A stretch of 28,964 bases of DNA, from contig CAZEPB010000018.1 in the NCBI GenBank assembly GCA_964514055.1, forward strand, positions 1-28,964, given 5' to 3'. The DNA comes from SG8-32-3 sp964514055. Its GTDB lineage: Archaea; Thermoproteota; Bathyarchaeia; Bathyarchaeales; Bathycorpusculaceae. A program made the translations under genes and the position numbers. Of the stretch, positions 6,454 to 13,939 are shown one piece after another (the first letter of the stretch is position 1; the number at the start of each line of letters is the position of its first letter). The notes below the pieces were generated by a model that had not been told where the DNA came from, did not search any database, and saw only the letters and a list, made by a program, of their open reading frames with translations.

Positions 6454-7429
6454 AACACTGAAATTAACGGTGCTTGCAGGATTAGCTATAGCGGGAATAC
6501 TGGTTATCCTCATATGGAAAAAAGGTCTGGCAACAAAAGTAACCTACCTGAGATTCGTTATCCAAGCAGCGTCTCTTGTCGCCTTTTTCTACATATTCAC
6601 GTATCCCATATGGCTACTTATCATATTAATCGTTATCCTAGTAATGCCTATTGTCTTTGGGCGAATCTTTTGCGGTTGGATTTGCCCGTTCGCCTTCTAC
6701 ATGGACCTAATCACGGTTGTCCGAAAGGCTTTCAAAATACGTCATCGAGACCTTCCCGAACGACTAAACAAGTTCCTGCATAATTTCAGGTACGTGCTGT
6801 TGCTCATTTTTTTAATCTTGCCATTTATCCTTATTCTGTTGGATCCGCTTCCATCGTTGGAGTTGGGTATTGTTCTGGCACAAGTTTTGGGAGGACAATT
6901 CAAACCTCTAAACATCCTTCTTGGTCCCATAATTCCTCTAATTGTGCCTTGGGCAGGACCGCTCGTAATTAGCGGCTTGCCTGTAATCGGCGACTTGAAT
7001 TTCAGTTATCCTTACGTTCAAGATATAATCAGCTACACCAGCGGAATTTATGCCACAATCTTCCCCCTGATTTTCGTTGCATTAACAGTTGTGGGCTCAT
7101 TTGCAATAAGACGTGTTTGGTGCAGGTTCTGCCCAACAGGGTCTTCGCTTGCCGTCGTGAACAGGTTTAGGGGTTTTAAGTGGGCTCCTGCGCTTCATCT
7201 TGACAAGGACGAAGAAAAATGTACTAAGTGTGGAATCTGCCAAAGAGTTTGCCCGGTACAAGTCACCGATGTTTACGAGCAGAAGGGAGGAAAAATCAAC
7301 ACTTCAATGTGTATGCTGTGCCTGCGATGCGTGGAGATGTGTCCTTACGAAGGATGCTTGAAAGTGAAGATGGGTGGAAAAACCGTTTTCAAATCCCGAA
7401 ACTGGTTAAAGCCATCAGAAATTGACTGA
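6431..7429 (+). CDS. NapH-like membrane polyferredoxin (4Fe-4S)
   Basis: This membrane electron-transfer protein has 338 residues read from TTG 6413, or 332 from ATG 6431, which is preferred because AAGGCG lies upstream. In TTG numbering, TM segments occur at about 15-35, 46-82, 125-145, 166-190 and 213-232. It carries the two NapH/CcoG-type membrane-interface motifs, CGWICP (C87, C91) and CRFCP (C237, C240). Two [4Fe-4S] ferredoxin motifs follow: C270-x2-C-x2-C-x3-C280-P and C300-x2-C-x2-C-x3-C310-P. The family moves electrons between the membrane and soluble partners. Nine nt separate it from the dehydratase-type gene, so it is probably the electron entry point of that operon. Confidence 0.85.
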   Translation: MITQLIGETLKLTVLAGLAIAGILVILIWKKGLATKVTYLRFVIQAASLVAFFYIFTYPIWLLIILIVILVMPIVFGRIFCGWICPFAFYMDLITVVRKAFKIRHRDLPERLNKFLHNFRYVLLLIFLILPFILILLDPLPSLELGIVLAQVLGGQFKPLNILLGPIIPLIVPWAGPLVISGLPVIGDLNFSYPYVQDIISYTSGIYATIFPLIFVALTVVGSFAIRRVWCRFCPTGSSLAVVNRFRGFKWAPALHLDKDEEKCTKCGICQRVCPVQVTDVYEQKGGKINTSMCMLCLRCVEMCPYEGCLKVKMGGKTVFKSRNWLKPSEID

Positions 7430-7438
7430 GGAGTCTGA

Positions 7439-8770
7439 ATGAAAAGCCAAAGTGAAGAAAAAAAGTACATGCCTGAAATCTCTCAAAAAGAAATTGAAGA
7501 GCTAAGAAACACAATCAAAAACGCTTCCCAAAGAATAATTGCTGAAAACATCGAAAGAATGCAGAAAACTGACCAGAACAGACCTGAAGGAATGCAGTAT
7601 TTCGATGAGATTGCAAATTTTTTCGGGAAGCGTGAAAAAGAGATACGTGCAGCAAAAGAGAGCGGCAAAAAAGTAATTGGCTACTTTTGCTTGTTTGCCC
7701 CTACAGAGTTAATCTTGGCTGCAGACGCGATACCTATTCGCGTAAACTCTGGCTGGTATGACACTTCAAAACTTGGAGACAGAGTTGTGCCCGTTGAAGT
7801 CTGCCCCATGGTGCGCTCAACCATAGGTGCAAAAATGATTGGATTGTCTCCTTACCTTGAATTAAGTGACGCTTTGATAAGCGTGTTAACCTGCGATGGA
7901 ATGACAAAACTAGGCGAAATCTTAAGCGATTACAAGCCTGTTTGGGCGATGACTCTCCCACGAGTTAAAGATTCCACACAATCACTTCGTTTATGGAACG
8001 CCGAAATTAAGGCTGTCAAAGGTCAGATCGAAGCTTTAACAGGTAACAAAATTAAACAAAAGCAACTAAAATCCGCCATAGAGCTTACCCAGAAAGCAAC
8101 AAAAGCTTTCCGTAGACTGCAAGAAATACGGAAAGGTGCTCCAGTGATAATGGGAAGAGACGCTATGCTGGTTAATCAAACATACATGTGGGATGACATA
8201 GAACGTTGGACTGAAAAGACCGAAGCGTTATGTGACGAGCTTGAAGAACGTGTTCGCCAGAAAAATTGGGCTTGTCCTCCAGATACTCCGAGAGTGATGG
8301 TTAGCGGTACGCCGATGATATGGCCTGACAACTGGAAGCTTCCCACATTGATTGAAGAGGGTAATCCTCAAGGTGTCCTTATTGCTGATGAACTCTGTTC
8401 AAGTGAAAGAATCCTTTATGACCCTGTGGGTGTGGATGAGTGGTCGATGAGCGATATGCTTAACGCGATAAGTGAAAGGTACCTGATGGCGTCTACGTGT
8501 CCGTGCTTCACTTCTGCAGACGGCAACGAAGATAGGATTAACTGGTTACTGAACAAGATTAAAGAGTGGAATGTCCAAGGCGTAATTTATTATGTGCATC
8601 GCGGTTGCATGCTCTACGCTATGGAGTACACGCGGGTCAAAAAAGTTCTAGATCATATTAATATTCCCGTGTATTATTTAGACACAGAGTACACGCGCGA
8701 AGATGTAGGACAAATGAAAACAAGAGTTGAAGCTTTCTTAGAGATGCTTTCAGTTAGAATTGACATGTAG
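7439..8770 (+). CDS. 2-hydroxyacyl-CoA dehydratase / benzoyl-CoA reductase-type catalytic subunit (HgdB/BcrB-like)
   Basis: This 443-residue soluble protein belongs to the HgdB/BcrB/BcrC family (PF06050 type). Family marks are VIGYFCLFAPTELILAADAIPIR (residues about 79-101), VCPMVRS with C122, TCDG with C152, a central helical insert (about 180-275), ELC with C320, TCPCF (C354, C356) and HRGC with C390. Cys residues of this family hold a [4Fe-4S] or double-cubane cluster; the ligands cannot be assigned from sequence alone. Its length suits BcrB/BzdO-type subunits. The family performs ATP-driven low-potential reduction or radical dehydration of CoA thioesters. No second catalytic-type subunit lies nearby. 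Two nt separate it from the next ORF. Confidence 0.85.
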   Translation: MKSQSEEKKYMPEISQKEIEELRNTIKNASQRIIAENIERMQKTDQNRPEGMQYFDEIANFFGKREKEIRAAKESGKKVIGYFCLFAPTELILAADAIPIRVNSGWYDTSKLGDRVVPVEVCPMVRSTIGAKMIGLSPYLELSDALISVLTCDGMTKLGEILSDYKPVWAMTLPRVKDSTQSLRLWNAEIKAVKGQIEALTGNKIKQKQLKSAIELTQKATKAFRRLQEIRKGAPVIMGRDAMLVNQTYMWDDIERWTEKTEALCDELEERVRQKNWACPPDTPRVMVSGTPMIWPDNWKLPTLIEEGNPQGVLIADELCSSERILYDPVGVDEWSMSDMLNAISERYLMASTCPCFTSADGNEDRINWLLNKIKEWNVQGVIYYVHRGCMLYAMEYTRVKKVLDHINIPVYYLDTEYTREDVGQMKTRVEAFLEMLSVRIDM

Positions 8771-8781
8771 AGGTGAAGTTT

Positions 8782-9564
8782 ATGATAACGGCTGGAATAG
8801 ATTTAGGCACTCAAAGCGTGAAAGCGGTAATCTTGAAAGACGGCGAAATTGTATCTCGCGGTAAAGCTTTTTCCGGGTTTGATCCGGCAAAATCTGCTGA
8901 GCAGGTTGTCGATGAGGCATTGAAAAAAGCCAAGTTATCCCTATCTGATTTGAATCATATCACTGCTACTGGTTCAGGCATGGAGATGGCGCCTTATTCC
9001 AACAGCACCATAAGCATGATGGGTGCTGACGCGCAGGCAGGAGTCCACCTTTTCCCCAAAGCCAGAACGATAATTGATGTTGGTGCTGAAGAAGCGCGAG
9101 CTGTTAGATGCGACGATAATGGAATCATGGTTGACTTCGTGGTTAATGAGCGATGTGCGGCTGGCGCTGGAGCTTTTATTGAGGCTATGGCAAGGGCTTT
9201 GGAGGTTAAGATGGAAGAGATGGGTCCACTTTCGCTTAAGGCTGAACGCGCAAGCCCTATAAACGCCAGCTGCGTTATATTCGGCGAGTCAGATGTGGTG
9301 ACTTTGATTCACCGTCAAGAATCAAAACCTGAGATTGCAAGAGCTGTTTTCGACGCTATGGCTGACCGTATATCTTCTATGGTGTACCGACTTGGCTTGA
9401 ATCCTGATGTTGTGCTGGTGGGTGGGGTTGCCAAAGATGTTGGTTTTGTTGCGTCTTTGAAGAGAAAATTAGGAGTTGACGTTTTCATACCTGAGAATCC
9501 GGAGTTTGCTGGTGCGTTAGGTGCGGCTCTTGTTGCAGTTAAGCGCGCTAAGAAGGTGAAATAA
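8782..9564 (+). CDS. BcrD-like ASKHA ATPase (acyl-CoA dehydratase activase family)
   Basis: This ASKHA-fold ATPase of the BadF/BadG/BcrA/BcrD family has 260 residues from ATG 8782; AGGTGA lies six nt upstream, and GTG 8773 would add three. It has the phosphate-1 loop GIDLGTQSVKA, the phosphate-2 segment DVGAEEARA, the cluster-binding NERCAAGAG, a second candidate ligand Cys in NASCVIFGES, and the adenosine loop VLVGGVA. The GAEE form of phosphate-2, instead of GGQD, is what I associate with BcrD-type partners in benzoyl-CoA reductase. Such proteins hydrolyse ATP to push an electron from a bridging [4Fe-4S] cluster into the catalytic subunit. It abuts the next gene with no gap. Confidence 0.85.
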   Translation: MITAGIDLGTQSVKAVILKDGEIVSRGKAFSGFDPAKSAEQVVDEALKKAKLSLSDLNHITATGSGMEMAPYSNSTISMMGADAQAGVHLFPKARTIIDVGAEEARAVRCDDNGIMVDFVVNERCAAGAGAFIEAMARALEVKMEEMGPLSLKAERASPINASCVIFGESDVVTLIHRQESKPEIARAVFDAMADRISSMVYRLGLNPDVVLVGGVAKDVGFVASLKRKLGVDVFIPENPEFAGALGAALVAVKRAKKVK

Positions 9565-10479
9565 ATGAAAGAAGCCCCAGAAAAAGAGGATGTGGAGTAC
9601 TGGAGATGGCTAGAATACCACCGTGTTTTGTCGGATAAGAAATGGGAAAACAAGGACATAATCACGGCAGGTGTGGACGTGGGTTCTGTGGGTTCAAAGG
9701 CAGCTATTATGATTGACGGTGAAATCTATTCTTGGGGCATAATGCGCACTGGCTCAAACAGTCCAGAGAGCGCCAAAAAAGCCTTGAATTGGGCGATGGA
9801 AGACACTGGGCTTAGGCTTGATGATCTTAAGTACATTGTTGGAACGGGTTATGGGCGAGTAAACGTTCCCATGGCTAATAAGGCTATTACGGAAATCGCC
9901 TGTCACGCCAAAGGCGCGAATTACATTTGGGGACCCAGCGTCAGAACCGTGCTGGACGTTGGCGGTCAAGACATAAAGGCGATTCACTGTGATGAAACTG
10001 GCAGAGTCACGTCGTTTTTGATGAACGACAAGTGTGCTGCTGGCACGGGGAGGGGGATGGAAGTTTTTGCCGACCTGTTGAAAATCCCGATTGAGCAGAT
10101 TGGCGAAGTCTCGTTGAAAGTGGACAAGGAACCTGATCCCGTTAGCTGTACCTGTGTGGCTTTTGCGAAAACCGAAGCCATGGGACTGCTGCGTAAGGGT
10201 TGGTCTAAAGAGAAAGTGTTGGCTGCTTACACGCATGCGATGGCTATCAGGATGGGTAATCTTGTTAAGAGGGTGGGTCTTGAAAAGGAGTTCGTCATCA
10301 CTGGCGGTCAATCGAAGAACATCGGTATCGTTACGAGGATAGAGAATACTCTTGGGGTTAAGTGTCTTCCGATGCCTAATTGGCGGGAAAGCGGGTTAGA
10401 CCCGATGATTGCTGGCGCAATTGGTGCGGGGCTGTTTGCTAAAGCGTTGTATGAGAAAGCGCATAAAAGTCAAGGATAA
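9565..10479 (+). CDS. BcrA-like ASKHA ATPase (acyl-CoA dehydratase activase family)
   Basis: This 304-residue second member of the BadF/BcrA family starts directly after the stop of the first. A charged N-terminal extension of about 33 residues, with two Trp in YWRWLEYH, precedes the ASKHA core. The core contains GVDVGSVGSKA (phosphate-1), DVGGQDIKA (phosphate-2), NDKCAAGTGRG (cluster Cys), VSCTCVAFAKTE (second Cys region) and VITGGQSKN (adenosine loop). With the preceding BcrD-like protein it probably forms a heterodimeric activator bridging one [4Fe-4S] cluster, as in class I benzoyl-CoA reductase, instead of a homodimer like HgdC. The stop overlaps an ATG (TAATG) that opens only a 21-codon frame. 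Confidence 0.85.
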   Translation: MKEAPEKEDVEYWRWLEYHRVLSDKKWENKDIITAGVDVGSVGSKAAIMIDGEIYSWGIMRTGSNSPESAKKALNWAMEDTGLRLDDLKYIVGTGYGRVNVPMANKAITEIACHAKGANYIWGPSVRTVLDVGGQDIKAIHCDETGRVTSFLMNDKCAAGTGRGMEVFADLLKIPIEQIGEVSLKVDKEPDPVSCTCVAFAKTEAMGLLRKGWSKEKVLAAYTHAMAIRMGNLVKRVGLEKEFVITGGQSKNIGIVTRIENTLGVKCLPMPNWRESGLDPMIAGAIGAGLFAKALYEKAHKSQG

Positions 10480-10495
10480 TGGAGGTTGATAAGCT

Positions 10496-10783
10496 ATTAT
10501 CACGCATTACGGCTACAGCGATGGGTCAGGAGAATACTACATAGTTATTGACGCTGAAAAATGCATCGGATGCGCCAAATGCATAGTGCAGTGTCCGCAG
10601 TCAGCCCTTGAACTGGTGGATATGCTGATTGACTTGGAAGATAAGACAGTGGCTGCGGTGACAGAGCAGCAACGAAAGAACATCAAGTACGCTTGTTCTC
10701 CGTGTAAGCCTGAAAGCGGCAAAGCGCCATGCGTTGCGGCTTGCGCTGAAAAAGCTATTTGGTGCGTTTGGAAGCCGCAGTAA
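10496..10783 (+). CDS. 2[4Fe-4S] ferredoxin without an ATG, GTG or TTG start
   Basis: This ferredoxin of about 95 residues begins with an HYGYSDGSGEYYIVID segment. It has C-x2-C-x2-C-x3-C-P in KCIGCAKCIVQCP and a second, unusual cluster motif C-x2-C-x8-C-x3-C in CSPCKP and PCVAAC. The open frame begins after TAA 10490-10492 with GCT, ATT and ATC, and no canonical start precedes the first cluster. GGAGG at 10481-10485 lies 10 nt before the ATT, suggesting an ATT or ATC start or a frameshift from ATG 10479. A start at GTG 10586 would remove most of the first cluster and is unlikely. It probably donates electrons to the ASKHA activator. Confidence 0.75.
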   Translation: MITHYGYSDGSGEYYIVIDAEKCIGCAKCIVQCPQSALELVDMLIDLEDKTVAAVTEQQRKNIKYACSPCKPESGKAPCVAACAEKAIWCVWKPQ

Positions 10784-10800
10784 AACGCTCATTTTGTGTT

Positions 10801-10830
10801 TTTTTGTTCTGTTTTTGTGTTGAACAAAAA
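10801..10830 (+). terminator. Inverted repeat with T-runs after the redox operon
   Basis: TTTTTGTTC (10801-10809) and GAACAAAAA (10822-10830) form a perfect 9-bp inverted repeat with a 12-nt T-rich loop, starting 17 nt after the ferredoxin stop. The T-rich stretch suits archaeal termination. Confidence 0.55.
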
Positions 10831-10959
10831 GGCAGAAAAAAGTCGGAAATCGAAAAAGAAAAAAGAGAGAAGTTTATACGGGTGAAATCTCCATTTTAAC
10901 ACCTTATTCTTAATACGTATGGCTATGGCTTCACAGGGATATGTTTTGAGGATTCGCTA

Positions 10960-10969
10960 CGTTTATTTA
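10960..10969 (+). promoter_or_regulatory. Probable TATA box for the coiled-coil protein gene
   Basis: CGTTTATTTA lies about 45-50 nt before ATG 11013, leaving a leader of roughly 20 nt. A second candidate, GTTTATAC, lies near 10872. The 230-nt gap between the ferredoxin and this gene otherwise holds only the terminator. Confidence 0.4.
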
Positions 10970-11012
10970 TGGTATGCTCTATTGAATAACCTGAAAACTA
11001 GGGATGTAACCA

Positions 11013-11558
11013 ATGTCGAAGAAACCGAAGTCCAAGGATGAAGCATTAGAAGCCTTAGACTTCATAGTAAACGTTCTAAAAGAACACGAAAAGGACCTAG
11101 ATAAGCTGATAGGCGAACTAGGCACGGTTACAGACCGACTTGGAGAAACAGGTGAGCTAAGCGCCAAGGTGGAGAAGGTAGAGGAAAGGATAAGCGGCTT
11201 GCAAAACGAGATAAACAGTTTGGTGAGTTATTTGTCCATGTCACCTCGAGAAGCACCTGTTTTGACTCAGGAGCAGAAGACTGAGGTAGTGCAGGCTGGT
11301 GTTATGCATGGTCCACCAGTGATTTTGCGGTGTAAGCAGTGGGATGATTTTCAGACTTTGGCTTTTCAGGCTCAGACTTTGTCTTTTATGTACAAAGATG
11401 CGGAGAAGACTTTTCAGGCTGATGCGCTTAAGGGGAATCAGATTATCACGTACAGTGGTGAGCTTCCTAAGTTTACGGCGCTTTTGAAGATGTGGTTGTC
11501 TAAGCAGTTGGATATTCCTGAGAAGAAGATTTTGGAAGGCGTTTTGGCTATCGGTTAA
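11013..11558 (+). CDS. Coiled-coil protein of unknown function
   Basis: This 181-residue soluble protein has a very basic N-terminus (MSKKPKSKDE). A heptad-rich coiled coil spans about residues 8-74 (VEKVEERISGLQNEINSL). A globular C-terminal part follows, with HGPPVILRCKQWDDF, aromatic-rich FQAQTLSFMYKD and the end ILEGVLAIG. The layout suggests an oligomeric or filament-associated protein. No catalytic motif is visible and I do not recognise the family. It is transcribed alone from its own promoter. Confidence 0.65.
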   Translation: MSKKPKSKDEALEALDFIVNVLKEHEKDLDKLIGELGTVTDRLGETGELSAKVEKVEERISGLQNEINSLVSYLSMSPREAPVLTQEQKTEVVQAGVMHGPPVILRCKQWDDFQTLAFQAQTLSFMYKDAEKTFQADALKGNQIITYSGELPKFTALLKMWLSKQLDIPEKKILEGVLAIG

Positions 11559-11644
11559 GCGTTGGCGTTTTTTGTTAGCGTAAATTCACAATGCTTATAA
11601 GTGTATAGTATCTTAAGTCTTATGACACTGTGTAGGAGGGCAAA

Positions 11645-11719
11645 TTGAGGTTGAAGGCTACACCAAACAAGCCAACAGAATTTTTCCGTTCTCGAAGCCT
11701 TCTCCTTTCTCCTCGATGA
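11645..11719 (+). CDS. Possible 24-residue peptide ORF with strong SD
   Basis: AGGAGG lies six nt before TTG 11645 and the frame closes at TGA 11717-11719. The peptide is short, basic and Ser/Leu-rich. A 6-bp inverted repeat (TTGGCT 11724-11729, AGCCAA 11737-11742) follows directly. It may be a leader of the 48-aa gene at 11799; support is only the SD. Confidence 0.25.
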   Translation: MRLKATPNKPTEFFRSRSLLLSPR

Positions 11720-11798
11720 CGGATTGGCTGTTGGATAGCCAACAAACAATGACAAAAGCCCTCCAACACAAAATTCCACATACAAAAGCTGAAAAACC

Positions 11799-11945
11799 AT
11801 GGCTAAAGAAAAAACGCTGCACCACAAAGCCCACGAAGAAATGACCAAATTCGAAAAAACAATGGAAGAACTGCGTCTCCTCAAATGCGTTTCAAAGGAC
11901 CTGAAAAACTACAGAGAAATGATTAAACTGAAAAAATACGACTAA
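11799..11945 (+). CDS. 48-residue charged helical protein
   Basis: The frame runs from ATG 11799 to TAA 11943-11945. The product is Lys/Glu-rich and predicted to be helical throughout (HEEMTKFEKTMEELRLLKCVSKDLKNYREM). There is no recognised family and no clear SD. The predicted transcript of promoter module C (minus strand, 11985-11964) would run antisense through it. A longer frame on the opposite strand has an unprotein-like Ser/Trp/Cys composition, so the plus-strand reading is preferred. Confidence 0.5.
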   Translation: MAKEKTLHHKAHEEMTKFEKTMEELRLLKCVSKDLKNYREMIKLKKYD

Positions 11946-11963
11946 GCACTAGCGCTCACACAA

Positions 11964-11985
11964 GTCTATAGCCCCCTTATATATA
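11964..11985 (-). promoter_or_regulatory. Conserved promoter module, copy C (minus strand)
   Basis: Read on the minus strand, this is TATATATAAG followed by GGGGCTATAGAC, identical over 22 nt to copy B near the window end. It is 32 nt past the stop of the minus-strand NTPase gene and points at the 3' end of the 48-aa gene, so it could drive an antisense or non-coding RNA starting near 11957. Confidence 0.55.
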
Positions 11986-12016
11986 CATTGAACTTCAGCG
12001 TGAAGTGTAGAGTGTA

Positions 12017-12565
12017 CTAATGCAGTTCCAGAATTTTTGCGGCTTCTTCAACAATGGTTTTATGTAGTTTGTCTCTGTTTTCTATTGTCACGGTCGTTGT
12101 TTCCGCGTCTCGCCTGTTCTTTGCTTCGCTAATCAACGTGTCTTTTGCTCTCCAGTGCACAACCGCTACTACCAGTTTTCGGCTGTTCAGCGCTTTTCGC
12201 ACAGCTTCTTTGAATTTTCCAGAAAAAAGTTCCAGGGGTCCGATTTCGTCTATGGCTATGACGTCGCATTTTTCCACGGCATCAATTATGGCTTCTGCGC
12301 CAACCGCGTTGAGGTCTTCGATGTTGACGCGGTATCTGCCAACTTGCGGACCCGTTTTCTGGTTAACGTGGGCGAGCCATCCGCGCCTGCCGCTACTTAA
12401 GTCCAAAATCTCGAATCCCACTCGCCTTTCGCCTTCACGAACCTCGCGGCTTATCATGCCGCCCACGCAAATTCCCCTCTTTTTCAGAGCGTTAACCGTC
12501 TTCATTAGCACCGTGGTTTTCCCGATACCAGGGTTTCCCGTCAAAAGCAGCACCCGCTTCTGCAT
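12017..12565 (-). CDS. THEP1-family nucleoside triphosphatase
   Basis: This 182-residue cytoplasmic P-loop NTPase has Walker A GNPGIGKTT (residues about 10-18), a THEP1-typical GGMISREVREGERRVGF segment, a Walker B strand VIAIDEIGPLEL (about 101-112) and a late VVHWRAKD. These features and the length match the THEP1 (nucleoside-triphosphatase, PF03266) family, members of which hydrolyse ATP and GTP in vitro; the cellular role is unclear. GGAGGTGA lies seven nt before the ATG and fixes the start. It is divergent from trm1, with 83 nt between them. Confidence 0.88.
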   Translation of the reverse strand: MQKRVLLLTGNPGIGKTTVLMKTVNALKKRGICVGGMISREVREGERRVGFEILDLSSGRRGWLAHVNQKTGPQVGRYRVNIEDLNAVGAEAIIDAVEKCDVIAIDEIGPLELFSGKFKEAVRKALNSRKLVVAVVHWRAKDTLISEAKNRRDAETTTVTIENRDKLHKTIVEEAAKILELH

Positions 12566-12648
12566 GGCACACTCACCTCCAATAACCAGAAGTCTAATAT
12601 GCCCATAAATTTCTTCTCTCTAACCAACATGGGGAGCACAGCCAAGCA

Positions 12649-13860
12649 ATGGTGAAAGAAGTTTTCGAAACGAATTTTCCAAGCGAAACAGTGCAAGAAG
12701 GCAAAGTAAAAGCCGTAGTTCCAAAGCTTGAAGCCTTCAAAAAGCAGCCTTCCGACTATGCGCCTTCTAAGGCTCCGGTGTTCTACAATCCCGTTATGGA
12801 GTTGAACCGCGACATCGCCGTCTTGGCTTTTCAGGCCTATCAGCGCATGGTAAACCGCGGCATCAGCATCTGCGAACCCTTAACCAGCTTGGGAATCAGA
12901 GGCAGCCGATTTGCAGCCGAAATCCACGGCGTCAAAGAAGTGGTGATAAGCGACATCAGCGAGAGAGCCATAAAACTCGCCAAACACAACGTACACTTAA
13001 ACGGGCTTGAAGACCTCGTCATGGTGCAGCATAAGGACGCAAACTGCCTTTTAAGCTGCCACGGCGCACCCCGCAAACGATTCGACATAATAGACATTGA
13101 CCCGTTCGGTTCTCCCGTGCCATATTTGGATTCAACAGTCCGCGCCTTGCGGAATAAGGGGCTTTTAACTGCGACCGCGACTGACTTGGCACCTTTGTGC
13201 GGAGTACACGCGAAAGCCTGCGTCAGAAAATACGGGGGGAAACCCCTGCGCACCGAGTACTGCCACGAGCTTGCAGTTCGCCTCTTAGCTGGGTGCATAG
13301 CCACCGTCGCGGCAAAGCAAGACATCGGCGTGCGCGTTCTGTTCAGCCACTCCACAGACCATTACATCCGAGTTTACGCGCAAATAGCCTACGGCGCAAA
13401 AAAGGCTGATGCAAGCATCAAAACCATGGGCTACGTGCTTCATTGCTTCAACTGTCTTCACCGAGAAACCGCGCGAAACTTGCGTGTAGAGAAGTGCCCT
13501 GAATGCGGCTCCAAAATGGACTGGGCTGGACCGTTATGGCTGGGAAAAATCTTTGACACGCAATTCTGCGAGTTAATTGCGCAGGAAAACAGGCGCACAG
13601 CGTTCCGAAACAGCGGAAAAATCGCAACGCTCTTGTCCTTAGCGAAGGGCGAGGCTGAGGCTCCAGTAACATATTATGTTCTTGACAAAATCAGCGCCAA
13701 ATTAGCCTTGCCAGTGCCTTCTGTTGACGCAATGCTTCAAACTCTTAGTAGCAGCGGTTTTCAGGCTTTTCCAACACACTTTAATTCGCGAGGCATAAGA
13801 ACAGATGCTCCCGCCTTGATCATGCAAAATTCTCTGCAGAAGCTTGTAGCAGCTACTTAG
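12649..13860 (+). CDS. trm1: tRNA (guanine26-N2)-dimethyltransferase Trm1
   Basis: This 403-residue enzyme uses S-adenosylmethionine to make m2,2-G at position 26 of many archaeal tRNAs. It has the class I methyltransferase region (SLGIRGSRFAAEIHGV, residues about 82-97, then the acidic strand DISERA), the Trm1 catalytic motif DIDPFGSP (about 147-154), and a C-terminal zinc-binding segment CFNC...CPEC (about 267-286) with WAGPLWLGKIFD. Length is normal for archaea. The ATG at 12649 follows GGGGAG by about 12 nt; an ATG at 12629 stops immediately. A T-run after the stop probably terminates it. Confidence 0.95.
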   Translation: MVKEVFETNFPSETVQEGKVKAVVPKLEAFKKQPSDYAPSKAPVFYNPVMELNRDIAVLAFQAYQRMVNRGISICEPLTSLGIRGSRFAAEIHGVKEVVISDISERAIKLAKHNVHLNGLEDLVMVQHKDANCLLSCHGAPRKRFDIIDIDPFGSPVPYLDSTVRALRNKGLLTATATDLAPLCGVHAKACVRKYGGKPLRTEYCHELAVRLLAGCIATVAAKQDIGVRVLFSHSTDHYIRVYAQIAYGAKKADASIKTMGYVLHCFNCLHRETARNLRVEKCPECGSKMDWAGPLWLGKIFDTQFCELIAQENRRTAFRNSGKIATLLSLAKGEAEAPVTYYVLDKISAKLALPVPSVDAMLQTLSSSGFQAFPTHFNSRGIRTDAPALIMQNSLQKLVAAT

Positions 13861-13866
13861 CCAATC

Positions 13867-13873
13867 TTTTTTT
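13867..13873 (+). terminator. T-run after trm1
   Basis: Seven T lie six nt after the trm1 stop, without a clear hairpin. Such runs are enough for archaeal termination. A TATA-like TGTATAAC follows at about 13881, before proC. Confidence 0.35.
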
Positions 13874-13939
13874 GAAAGCGTGTATAACAAAAGTTTAAGA
13901 GTGAAATGGTGAGAAATTAAAAGAAGAGTGTGATTAACG

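Noticed and set aside
9754..10311. 185-codon minus-strand frame across the BcrA-like gene
   Set aside because: Lies wholly opposite a gene with all ASKHA motifs; low-quality composition and no SD.
10586..10783. Ferredoxin starting at GTG 10586
   Set aside because: This start would delete three of the four Cys of the first cluster, which are clearly encoded upstream in frame.
11555..11884. 109-codon minus-strand frame opposite the 48-aa gene
   Set aside because: Ser/Trp/Cys-rich composition, no SD and no recognisable domain; better read as the opposite strand of a charged helical protein.
12840..13355. 171-codon minus-strand frame inside trm1
   Set aside because: Opposite the methyltransferase motifs of Trm1 and shows no domain of its own.
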